This document shows positions 11,223-21,160 of a stretch of 64,000 nucleotides of DNA, one piece after another (the first letter of the stretch is position 1; the number at the start of each line of letters is the position of its first letter). The position numbers and the translations under genes are program-made. The stretch is from Collybia mongolica (taxonomy: Eukaryota; Basidiomycota; Agaricomycetes; Agaricales; Clitocybaceae), in the NCBI GenBank assembly GCA_013420905.1, contig JAAXNY010000015.1:372001-436000 (forward strand). Direction: 5' to 3'. Under the pieces are notes generated by a model. It searched no databases. It saw nothing but the letters and a program-made list of their open reading frames with translations, and had not been told where the DNA came from.

Positions 11223-12422
11223 ATGAGTAACATCATCTACAAATTGAAGTAGAGCGGAGAAAGTTTAGTCAATCTGTCTCAAGAGCCGCACCCACAAGCC
11301 AGCTCGTCAAACAGACTAACTAATCAGCCACTTGCAAGACAAGTAGCTACAAAAACGCGGCAGACTAAAAATTCGCAAAACGCTGGAGTAACAGAGTCAT
11401 TACCACCTCCTAGGCGAGCGCGCACATGAGGATCTTCACAACCAGCCTTTGGATCTTCAGGACCAAGGCAAGTATTTAGAACCCCAGAGCCCTTAGGAAA
11501 CATATTGACTACTAGTAGACCAGTAGCGCGCAGAAGATCATCCATAGTAAACCCAGTAGCAAACCCAAACTCGTTAGCTACTCAGAACTGTTCAGTAATC
11601 ATGACTGAACCCCCTCGTAAATATATGCCCCAACCAGGCATCCGTGATGCACCAGTATTCAAAGGAAAAGAGCCCACAGGTTTAATCCAGCTTCTGGAGC
11701 GAATGGAGGTCCTATGGAAGGAGTGTAACATTACAAATGATGAAGAAAAGAAGTTAATGTTAGGAAAATATGCAGACCTACAATCAGAGAATGAGTGGAG
11801 GGCATTAGACCACTATAAAACAGGCACTTGGACGGATTTCAAGACAGAGTTGATCTCTAGTTATCTGGAAGCACTCGATCAAGTAGAAGGATCAGTAGCC
11901 AAGTTAGAAGCAGTGTGTTGCGCCAACCCATGTATTGGAGTAACCGATGAGGCCACGCTGAAAAAGCTAAAGTGTGAATTCAAAGCAGAATCTGTTAAAC
12001 TCTTGAAAGCAGAATCTATTAAACTCTTGGGAGTTAGGCCACCTATTATCTCTAACCAAGAATTTGTTACCAAGTTCTTGGGATGTCTAGACAAAGTCTT
12101 CAGATCCCAAGTACAAGGAAGGCTAACCCTGCTAGGGAATAATCAGTCTAATGCCACACAGGCAGGACAGGCCGTTGCTACAAACAACCAAGCAGATCCT
12201 AATACTATTGCCAAAGCCACTGTGCTTGCACAACAAAAAGGGGATCAGTACAATCTGGAGGAAGTTATAGCAACTGCAATCAGCATTTCTGAAGGTGTAG
12301 CCAACATGAATATTCCAGACATGAATAGATCTTTTATAACGTCTGTAACAGCAGCAGCAGCACCCAAGATCAAAGTAGAGATGGATGAAATAAAACAACA
12401 AATAGTTACCTCAGTGCATTGA
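11223..12422 (+). pseudogene. Gag-like protein of a Ty3/Gypsy-type element, with in-frame stops
   Basis: A single frame runs from ATG 11223 to the TGA formed by the first three bases of the inverted right LTR (12420-12422), 399 codons. It is interrupted by TAG at 11250 and TGA at 11427; the open part starts after that. The residues include a capsid-like region (FKGKEPTGLIQLLERMEVLW, then EWRALDHYKTGTWTDFKTEL) typical of fungal Gypsy Gag. Two near-identical KAESVKLL/KAESIKLL repeats sit mid-protein. No zinc knuckle, protease or polymerase is present. The protein ends abruptly where the inverted LTR begins. Confidence 0.7.
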
Positions 12423-13636
12423 AAGGGGGCTCCTGGGCTATAAGTGTGCTGATGCTATGAAATGTAATCTCTTACACACACACACACCAAACCTAACAAT
12501 CAACACACAAACAGTAGGAATTGCCTGTTTTGAGTTCAGGTTCAAGTGCTTAGAAGCACTAAGCTTTGAATAGTACTAGCCAAAGCTCTTTCCAATGATC
12601 TCTCGACAGGTTTGATTCAGACAAAGCTTCAACACAAGTTTAAAACTTGCTAGGTATATTTGTAATATCTCTCGATCCAATAGACTGAGTATCAAGTGCA
12701 CGTTCAATTATTAATGATCCCAAGCGGATCTATAAGTCCAAGCGACTTATTAAACAAACAGTGCCAAGTGCACTAAGGCCAAGTGCCTAGTAATTCCAAC
12801 AGACAATGTGGTACTAAGTTCCAAGTGAACTAAGACTCTTCAATTCTGTGATCTCTTCAAACAATTCCAATCAAGACAACTTTGAAGCAATCTGGGCCTT
12901 AATTTGGGCATGCAATAGTGTTTTAACAAATGTGATTTGTATACTCTATAGTAGCGTGAAGTGGGGGCAAGATTCCTTACCTTTGCGCTACTCATCTACA
13001 GTCTATTTATAGTGTACAAACTAAATATCATACAGAATTGTAAATTTTATATGGAACCACACTCCCCCGCACCAAGGATCTGTATTTAATGCTGATGCGT
13101 CCTCTACAACTTGGTGCGCATGCCATACATGCCAACTATGCCGTTTACTGGTTACTTATCAAATATTGAAAGAGCTGGCTAAACTCTTATCAAGTCCTGA
13201 CCCCACACTTTGTTATTTAAAACAGTGTGGCACTGTCATTTACTTCTCCTGATTGTCCCTGTTGTTATTCACAGTGTCCCGTCTCTTCCAGTAGTTAACA
13301 CCAAGTGCCCCTGACTAGGATTGGGTTGTGCAAGTCCCGAATTTACAATTACTTCTCCTATTAATGATGATCCCCAGACTAATGATATCATACTACAACG
13401 GTTACTTATGAATTAAGATACCAAGGTTGTAACTGGGCATGGTGAATAGGACTAATAATAGACCGTACTCATAGTCCTCTGTACTGATAGTGTATTATCC
13501 ATTAGACTAGTTCACTCTGATTAGCTGTCTTGGAGCTCGACTCTAACCCTTTATTACCGTTTACTTGGTTATTAGAAATGATACTAATAGCCTTACTTGT
13601 TGACTTTATAAGTGCAAACAATTTCGGGCCCTATCA
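12420..13636 (-). repeat. Right LTR, inverted, 1217 bp
   Basis: Reverse complement of 9929-11145. Its U5 end (reading CCCTTTCA on the minus strand) faces gag; its U3 end faces outward. Confidence 0.85.
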
Positions 13637-15135
13637 GCATTGTGACACTTGCATCACAATCCCTCATTGGAATAACCAAGGCAAATTTCCTAGCCTACTA
13701 CCATACAGCTCGAAGCAAAGCATTTAAACCAACCACAATCCAGTCTGCCTTCCACAAAACAGGAATATGGCCACTAGATCACCACGCAATCCCTCAATTA
13801 ACCTTCAAGCCATCAAAGAACATGACCACACAGGCAGCACAGCCCCTTCCTGCACAGCTCCCATCCATTTTCAGTCCGATCCCAACACCTACTCCAACAC
13901 CAATTATGTCAGCCACAATGGCTGAGACACTTGAATATGACGACGTTACACTGGGGGAAAGATCTGGTGGCGAGGATGTTGATGAAGAGGGACCAACACA
14001 ATGATACCATATCGAGGTTCCCAAGCCACTTCCAGGCACATCTTCGCATCAAGCGCTGCGGGTGGAGAATGCTATGCTTTGTGACATCATTGCGCAAGCT
14101 GGTATTGCCTTGGAACAGGACTTTGCACAGATGAAGTTGATGGAACTAGAGAACAAGAGGCTGAGAAAAAGTGCATTTGAGAAGAAAGGACGAAAGAAGC
14201 AGAATATGCCCACCTCAGGATGCGCATGCTACATGACTGGAGCAGAAAATCTTGACTGGCTTGCTCATCATGATTGGGAGAGCTTGATGAAGGACATATT
14301 CAAGGAAGTGGCGCCACAATTCAAGGTTCTGAAGAAGAATATTGCGGATTACCAGAAAGCGCTCGAAAAGGAGAAGAAGGCTGCAGAATGCGAGGCAAAG
14401 GTGGCAGCAGCAGCTGAGGCAAGGGCATTGAGGGCTCAAGGTCGTGGAAGAGGTATGAGAGGGGGTGGGAGAGGTTGAGGCAGAGCTGCACAAGGTCGAG
14501 GCACTGGAGTGGTGACAGGAGGAGGTGACGACAATCTGAGCTCGAGTTCCGATGATGATGGAGGCACCAGATCATCTGGCAGTGGCTCTGATTCTGGTTC
14601 CAAGAGTGAGGCAGAGATACCTATCCTTCAATCACGCCAACAACACCCCGTTCAGTTGATTCGAGCCCGCCAAGAAGCAGTACTGGCTGCTGATAATGAA
14701 AACCAGCCCAATGAACCTGGCTCAGCTCCTCCAGCAGTGGCTGCCTGACCTTGCCCCCATCCACACATGTTACATCAGCCTGCCAACACCAAGGATGTCA
14801 AACAAGATGGAAATACAGTGACAAGCAAAAATCAGGCCCCTGAAGTAGAGAGACCCCTTCTGTCAGTTGCAGGACAGCCTTCTGCTCATTCTTGCATCGT
14901 TGATCACCCTGCTGCCAGTGGGGAAGCAAGTGTTGACAAGGTCAGGCTTGGGAATGGTGAAACCACTGTGCAAGACTCACAACCCAGCAACGAGGACAAA
15001 TTGCCTGAGATTGATGTGAGCCAAGGAGTTGGATTAGTAGAGACTACTTTGGATGCACTGGATGGAGGGCATGTTCAGCAGGATGCGGTTGGAGTTGACA
15101 ACAATGGGAATCAGAGGGTTAGGCATCCAAGGTGA

Positions 15136-15992
15136 AATCCTAAATGGGGAAAAAAATCAGATAGCTGAAAAAGTGTATATCCTGGTAGAATGAATACCTC
15201 TCAATGCGGTCTCAAAGTTTCAAGAGCATCCATCTCTCCAGTCCTTCAGAATGGTGGTGCAAAGTTGAGGCAGTACACCACAACACGGATTCCCACGGGT
15301 GGCCCACATCATTGACTTTCCCAATCTGGCACTCTGTTCAGAAAAATATTCCCAGCGTATCAATGACGTCTCCTAAAATTATCGTTTGTCAACCCCCTCT
15401 TCCTCATGTCCTGGTCTACCCTTCTGACTCTTTAAATCTATTCTAGGCTCCATTGGAATCAAAGTGCATGCCTTTTGGGCTTAGGTGGCCCACTTCATGA
15501 CCTAGGACTGTAAGCAAACAAATAGATTAACTTCCTTGATCAACCCTACAAAGAGGGACTTTGTGGCTTATTTTTTATTTTTCTGCATCACAGGTCCAAA
15601 AAACATATGGAATTTAGTTCAAAAATCCACCACAAAGAACCTCTGTAGGCTGATATTTTGAGCAACTTTTGTTATTAGACCAATCCATTATCTTCAGTTT
15701 CTGAGCTACCAGTGGGTGACATCCCATCACAACTAGGATGCTAAATCCTAGTCTAGATCACCTTAAGCAAGTGATACCATGATGCCATTGCCAAATCCAT
15801 CAAATTCAACACCTGATTGAAAGTGAGCTGTTCTACTTTGAAATCTAGTCAAGGCCTCTGGGCCCCTTGTCTACTCTAAAAACAAGTTTCAAAATGCCAC
15901 AGTGACCTTTTTTGGTCATTTTCATTGCCCACAATGTGATCATGATCCTTCATTAGTGCCCACCCTCCCTGTCTTAATCACCTTACCAACCA
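15136..15992. other. No gene recognised
   Basis: Sequence between the pogo-like tail and the Harbinger relic. It probably holds the pogo 3' end and the decayed catalytic half of the Harbinger gene, but no motif was secure. Confidence 0.4.
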
Positions 15993-16601
15993 TCATCTAA
16001 ACCATATTTTGAATGTCCTCTGCATCATCAAGGTCCACAACACACAGTGAGAACCCCACCTCCAACACATAGAAATGGAGAGGTTACAATTCCTCCCACA
16101 TTTCCAATCTATGGCTCTAACTAGTGCTGTTAATATCTCCATCAGACTAGCATTAAGCATTGTTGAGGCATGATAGTGGAGAACCAAACCCAAATCACCT
16201 GCTGCATCAAGAGAAAAATGTGAAAGATATGGTATAGCTACTGAAGGAACATCATTCTGGGGTATAGGGCTTGTATTCTGCTGTAATGCAAATCTGGCTT
16301 TGAGGATATGGTTAAAAGTGGCAACATTGAACCCCATGGTATTTATAAAAGCCCTATCATTTTGACCTTTATACAAGGCTTGCCATGGGGTTGAAACTCA
16401 AGGGTCACAAAGGAGGTCAGGTTGTGAGAGGTACCTTCAAAGATGCTTTCAATGTTCTGAGTGCAAATGACATGCTTCTTCTGCACTAAACACAACAAGG
16501 GCTATGCAAGCTGCAGCTAGTAGCCCAAGATCCCCCTCTTCTTCATTTTCTTCTTCCTCAACCAGCTGCTGAAACATTGCTAAATCATTGAAGGCGGGCA
16601 T
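15993..16601 (-). pseudogene. PIF/Harbinger-type transposase relic (N-terminal half)
   Basis: The minus-strand frame from ATG 16601 has an acidic start (LVEEEENEEEGDLGLL), then STPWQALYKGQNDRAF, a segment NTMGFNVATFNHIL, and SLDAAGDLGLVLHYHASTM. This series is characteristic of the region before the DDE domain in basidiomycete Harbinger-type transposases. Three in-frame stops at 16449-16451, 16437-16439 and 16398-16400 are all TGA, in positions where Arg fits. The catalytic DDE part further downstream is unrecognisable. Confidence 0.7.
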
Positions 16602-16948
16602 TGTGTGCTGAGTGCTCTGAGTCAGGCTCTTATCAAGTTCTGGGGGGCCTCGGATCTAATCAATCACTCTGTTTATATTTATATTTACACTTTTCCTAAA
16701 TCCTAGATTGGTCGACAGTTTAGAAACCTAAACCTTATGGTCTTGACACTCCGCCCAACTCCGCTTTAGACTAGTATCTAGTCGCGACGGGAAGTCGCCC
16801 AGTGATCAAATGGCACTTTTCCAGGCCGGGCAAACAACTATAAACAATTAAAAAATAACCGGCAATTGCGTCCCCACTTTCCGAGGTGATTCCCATTGGC
16901 TCCTAGCATGTGACTCACTTCAGAAAGAAACACAACCAAACACACCGC
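16602..16948. other. Boundary between repeats and gene island; TatD upstream region
   Basis: Contains an ATTGGCTCC (CCAAT-like on the reverse strand) near 16893-16901 and an AT-rich patch at 16838-16858. Likely promoter of the downstream hydrolase. Confidence 0.35.
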
Positions 16949-18418
16949 ATGTTTCGATCCATCACCACATCGGTCCATCTCCGGAATCGTCTCCAATCTC
17001 TCCTCCACCACCAACCCCAAATCCAAATCCAAACACAAACACAAAGTCGCCAAATCCACACCCCCAAACGCAATATGGGCAAGAAGAAATCCAATCTCCC
17101 CGGCGAAGAGCACCTACTGCTCCCCGCGCCGCCCTCGACGTGCGGGATCGTCGACACGCACACGCACCTCGCGTCGACGTTTGCGTGGTACCGCGGGAAG
17201 TACCCCGCGGGGCAGTTCACGACGGTGCATGAGCTGGTGCGCGGGCTGTACGCGGCGCGTGGGGTCGAGGCGGTGGTGGACGTGTGGTGCGAGGCGCCGG
17301 TGCAGAAGGTGTGGCGCGAGCTGGCGGACAGTGCGCTCGAGGAGGGGGAGCGGGCGGAGAAGTGGGGCGGGGTGGGGTATTGGTTCGTTATGGGTACGTT
17401 TGGGATTCAGTTTGGCCTTGTGGGTTGGTTTTGGGCTGATGTGTTGGGCGGTTGTGTGTAGGTGTGCATCCGTGAGTGGGCTTGGGGTGTGGGTGTGTGC
17501 GTTGGCTCATTGGGTGTTCTTGGTTCGTTGGTTTAGTCATGAAGCGAAGCACTATACGGACGAGGTCGAGCAGGAGATGTATGTTTTCCCTTTTCCCCCT
17601 TCCTTCCCCATTACCCTTAACCTACTTCCTTTATTGACAGTATTGAAGCGATGGCACACCCGCGGTGCGTTGGGTGGGGCGAGATGGGGCTTGACTACCA
17701 CTACGACCACTCCCCGCGCGACGTGCAGCAGGCCATCTTCGCGCGGCAGCTCAGGCACGCTGTGCGCCTCGGGAAGCCGCTCACGATCCACACGCGCGAG
17801 GCCGACGACGACACGGAGCGGATCCTCAAGGCGGAGGTGCCGAAGGAGCATCGGGTTAGTCTTCCTCCCTTCCTTCTTGTACTGCCTTGGAAATGCTGAT
17901 TGGGGGTGTGCAGATTCATATTCACTGCTTTACGGATACACCGGCGTTTGCGCAGAGGCTGCTTGATCATTTCCCGAACCTCTACATCGGGATCACCGGT
18001 ACGTCCTCCCCCCTCCTCCTCCCCCCCACCTTCCATAGTTCATGGCTGACCCTCCGCCCTCCCAGGTGTGATTACCTACGCAAGCAACCAAGACACCTCC
18101 ACCGTCGTGCGGAACCTCGCCTCTCCCTCTTCCTCTCCTGTCACCCCCGCCAAACTGCGCATACTCCTCGAGACGGACGCGCCCTACATGGTCCCTGCGA
18201 ATTTGTATGATTCTCTACCGCCGATGCGCGGGAAGCTGCCGCTGTGCCATAGTGCGATGGTGCCGTGGACGGCGCAATTTGTGGCGGGGGTGGCGAATGG
18301 GACGACGGAGGGCGGGGAGAGGAGGGAGGGAGGGGAAGGAGGGGAAGGAGGGGCGTGGGATGCGGATCGGGTGATGCGTGAGGCGCGGGAGGGTGCGAAG
18401 GCTGTTTATGGGATTTAG
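16949..18418 (+). CDS. TatD-family metal-dependent hydrolase (DNase-like)
   Basis: Six exons fit without stops: 16949-17393, 17462-17471, 17537-17578, 17641-17854, 17914-17998, 18066-18418, giving 382 aa. TatD metal ligands are all present: DTHTHLA (His71/His73), GEMGLDYH (Glu), IHTREAD (His), HCFTD (His) and LETDAPY (Asp). The family comprises Mg-dependent 3'-5' exonuclease/phosphoesterase-like enzymes of the amidohydrolase fold. A C-terminal Gly/Glu-rich insert (EGGERREGGEGGEGG) is encoded by GGAGG repeats. The upstream ATG (16949) adds a 42-residue Arg/Gln-rich, acid-free leader ending RQIHTPKRN that resembles a mitochondrial presequence; the internal ATG at 17075 would give a shorter form. 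Exon 2 is only 10 nt. Clearly GC-rich compared with flanking repeats. Confidence 0.9.
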
Positions 18419-19398
18419 AATGGGTGTAGGGGTGTGGAGTTGGGTGCTGTTGTGGTTTTGCTTTTAGATCTTGTGTGGGCGTATACGCGTTAGAGCTTCG
18501 AGCATTTACTTGGGCGCATCCCGTGGTATTGGAATTTTTTTGGATTGTGGCCCCTGGGCTTCCCGTTGCCATCGGAACGCTCAGGGACTAACTAACTAAA
18601 TTTTTCTGGGGTTGAAGTGAAACTCAACCTCGACTCTAATCATGTCGATTATATGTGTATGGCATGGCACTGGGAAGGATACAATCGACTACGGTCTACA
18701 TGCATATGTTGTGGTTTGGACCATGAATATGGCAACACTGAACATCGGAACGCCGATCCGTGAGTGCTGTCTATCATTCACTTGTATTTTAGACTCTTCG
18801 GACCCGGGGCCTAATTTTGAATCCTAGGGTGCAAATACCGATCGACAACTCAGCATTTGGAATGCTGAAATCCCAGAAAAAGGCCGTGCAGGGCCAAGTA
18901 TTCCGTGCGATCCAAGGCGCGGAGCTCGAACAGCGAAAACACGTTTTTCTTCTCACATTTGAAATTTCGGAGTCAAGGCCCGACAATGTCTTACCTCCTC
19001 AACAGAAAAACAAAGAATGTGACTACAAGGCGGGGGAGGGAACGTTCCCTTTCATCCTCTAAACAAACCCCTCTCAACGACCTACAACAATACCTGGGAT
19101 TGGTCGACGACCCACTGTCGAGGGTCCAGTATGCACGGGGCGCAGGGTATGGACGGCTTTGTCGACTGTGGAAAACCCTTTTTGTTTGAAAGAAACAGAG
19201 GCAACGTGTTCAAAAACCCCAGATCAAAACGACAAAGAGCGACGCTTGGCCCTTCTTTCACATACCACCACCATCGTACCGCACCGTCTATTCCCCAATA
19301 CCAACCCAAAAACTCCCTCATCGTGCACGCCCACTCAGTTCTACACTACCCACCCATTCATTCCCAGTGCACCTTGATCCCCCCTTCCCCTCTCCGAA
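18419..19398. other. Intergenic; upstream region of HMG gene
   Basis: No supported gene. C-rich and pyrimidine-rich sequence near 19360-19395 directly precedes the HMG-box start. Confidence 0.45.
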
Positions 19399-21160
19399 AT
19401 GCCCAAAACGCCAGCCTCGCCCGGGCCCCACCCAAGCCCCGACCCGACCCCCAGCGCCCCCACGCGCATCACCCCCAGCGCGCTCCCCGCACCCACCTAC
19501 ACCCCGCAAGACCCCACCAAGAAGACGCACGCGCGCAAGCAGCCGGCGGGGCACGTCCCGCGCCCGCGCAACGCCTTCATCCTCTTCCGCTGCGACTTCG
19601 TGCGGCAGGGCAAGGTCCCCGCGGACGTCGAGAACGACCACCGCAACATCTCGCGCATCGCGGGGCGCGTCTGGCGCGAGATGGGCGTGGGTGAGAGGGC
19701 GCCGTGGCTGCGCATGGCGGAGGAGGAGAAGAGGGTGCATGGGAGGGTGAACCCTGGGTATCGGTATACGCCGCATATGGTGCCGCCGGCGGGGAGGAGG
19801 AGGAAGGCGGAGGTGGAGGCGGAGGCGGTTGGGAAGGGGAAAGGGATGGGGATGGAGGTGGGGAGGTTACGCCGGACGTCTTCGTGCCCGGACTTGCCGG
19901 AGTCCCAGTCGCTGCCTCGAGATGGGGACGAACGGACGGGGATGGCACAAAGACAAAGGCTGCTCTACCTCCCCCCGCTGATCACGCATGCCTCGACGCA
20001 GCATCACAAGGACGCCCAACCCACCCACCAGAAACCATCGGAACACTATAGGCTCAAGCATGAATACTCACACCCACAAAGCTGGGCCCAGGACGTCGGC
20101 CTTCCCATGCTCAAACCAAGCCCACACCCAAGCCCACTATCCCCACCATCCCCACTAACCGCAAACACCGCACCACCCAACGACACAAACACCCACCCCC
20201 ACACGCCGCCGACGCCCCTCCTCTCCCTGCGCCGCCCCTCCTCCTGCCCGCCCGGCGCCCCCCGCATCTCCTCTGCACACCTCACCCACCCCGCCGCCAC
20301 CTCCGCGCTCCAAATAACGCGGGACGACCTCGCGCGCCGGCCCTCGCGCGTGCCCATGTACCAGTCCTCGCCCACCGCGCTCCTCTTCCCCAGCCCCGAC
20401 AGCACCCTCGGCCTGGCCCTGGCGCCGGGTGTGGCGTACCCCGGCGGCGCGGAACCCCCGTACGCGCGCGCTCTCGCGCTCGGGAAGAACTCGCGTCCGC
20501 CGCTCTTGAACGGGCCGTACCGCATCGACCCGCCGCGCGATGCGCCGGGGTGGGACGCGCCCCCGCCATTGCCGATGCCGCAGGTGGACCCGTGGGTGTG
20601 GGGCTGGAGCGGCGCGCCGATGGCTTTGTTTGATCAGCTCGTAAGTCCGACCCTTTCTTGTTGTTCTGTGAGGCGCATGACTGCATAACTCACCTCTTTG
20701 CCGCTTTTATGTGTCCCAGGACCCGCCCCCTCCCCCCCAGGTGCAGCAACACGTGTACGGAGAGGTGGCGAGGAGCGACTTGGAGGGGATCTCGCGCGCG
20801 GGGGCGGAGGGGATCTCTCCCGTGGACATCGAGATGATGCTGCGTGCGCAGGAGCCCGAGACCGCATCTCCGCCGTCGCAATCGCACGTACCGGTGTTCA
20901 CGAACCCGTTCGCACCGGTGCCCATGCCCGTGCCCATGCATACGCAAACGCATATGGTCCACAGCGGCGAGCCCTTCGTGGGGCCGTACGGCGCCGCGTC
21001 TAACTTTGAGGTCGGGGGTCTGAGCGGCGTGGGGTTCGGTGGGGCTGGGGACGACGGGGTGGGATCTGGGGTGGAAGGGGCTTTGCACGGGTTTGGGGGA
21101 GGTGAAGAGGCGCTGATGGGGTTGCTGTTTCCGCGCATGTCGTTGGATGATAGAGTTTGA
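19399..21160 (+). CDS. HMG-box transcription factor
   Basis: Two exons, 19399-20640 and 20720-21160, joined in phase 0, give 560 aa. The HMG box spans about residues 52-123: it starts HVPRPRNAFILFR, has the NISRIAGRVWREM helix-2 region and ends with a GYRYTP tail, as in fungal MATA_HMG/SOX-like sequence-specific factors. The N-terminus is Pro/Thr/Ser-rich; the long C-terminus is low-complexity, rich in Pro, Ser and Gly, with a conserved-looking GDDGVGSGVEGALHGFGG tail. Fungal proteins of this type regulate mating, fruiting or stress genes; the specific role here is unknown. Its last ~130 bp reappear at 25031-25160 in the duplicated block. Confidence 0.85.

Larger units (their letters stand above)
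9929..13636. mobile_element. Gag-only LTR element with LTRs in inverted orientation
   Basis: 3708-bp insertion within the pogo-like transposase. Left arm 9929-11145 and right arm 12420-13636 are each 1217 bp and are reverse complements; I saw no mismatch in the stretches compared by eye. Each begins with TGATAGGGCC at the outer side and ends CCCTTTCA at the inner side, i.e. canonical TG...CA. A TGG primer-binding-like site starts 2 bp after the left arm, followed by a gag-like frame. No pol and no 3' polypurine/LTR junction in the normal orientation exist. Flanks share only GC; no 4-6 bp target duplication is seen. Both outer ends are therefore U3 ends. Confidence 0.85.
8800..15135 (+). pseudogene. 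Pogo-like (Tc1/mariner superfamily) transposase, split by an LTR element
   Basis: Starting at ATG 8800, the frame gives a helix-turn-helix region (SIHKAAKDFDIPQTSIT), a CENP-B-type second HTH (ESWPKQFLKHHPDL) and a DDE core: NMDEKGVQLGIG, then LILNGHNSH, then LPPHTMHALQPCDIGAFGPL. Two introns fit (9005-9052 and 9609-9660). At 9928 the frame is cut by the inverted-LTR element and resumes after 13636 (ANFLAYYHTAR, FHKTGIWPLD), in frame if the shared GC is counted once. It runs to 15135 through a basic, glycine-rich tail. In-frame stops lie at 9580, 14002, 14476 and 14746, all TGA. The element is dead. Terminal repeats were not found. Confidence 0.8.

Noticed and set aside
9929..13636. Classical foldback DNA transposon
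   Set aside because: Arms have TG...CA bounds, a TATA-like promoter, a TGG primer-like site 2 bp downstream and a gag frame, so LTR identity fits better than a DNA foldback element.
17181..17966. 261-codon Arg/Trp-rich frame over the TatD gene
   Set aside because: Out-of-phase shadow of TatD exons and introns.
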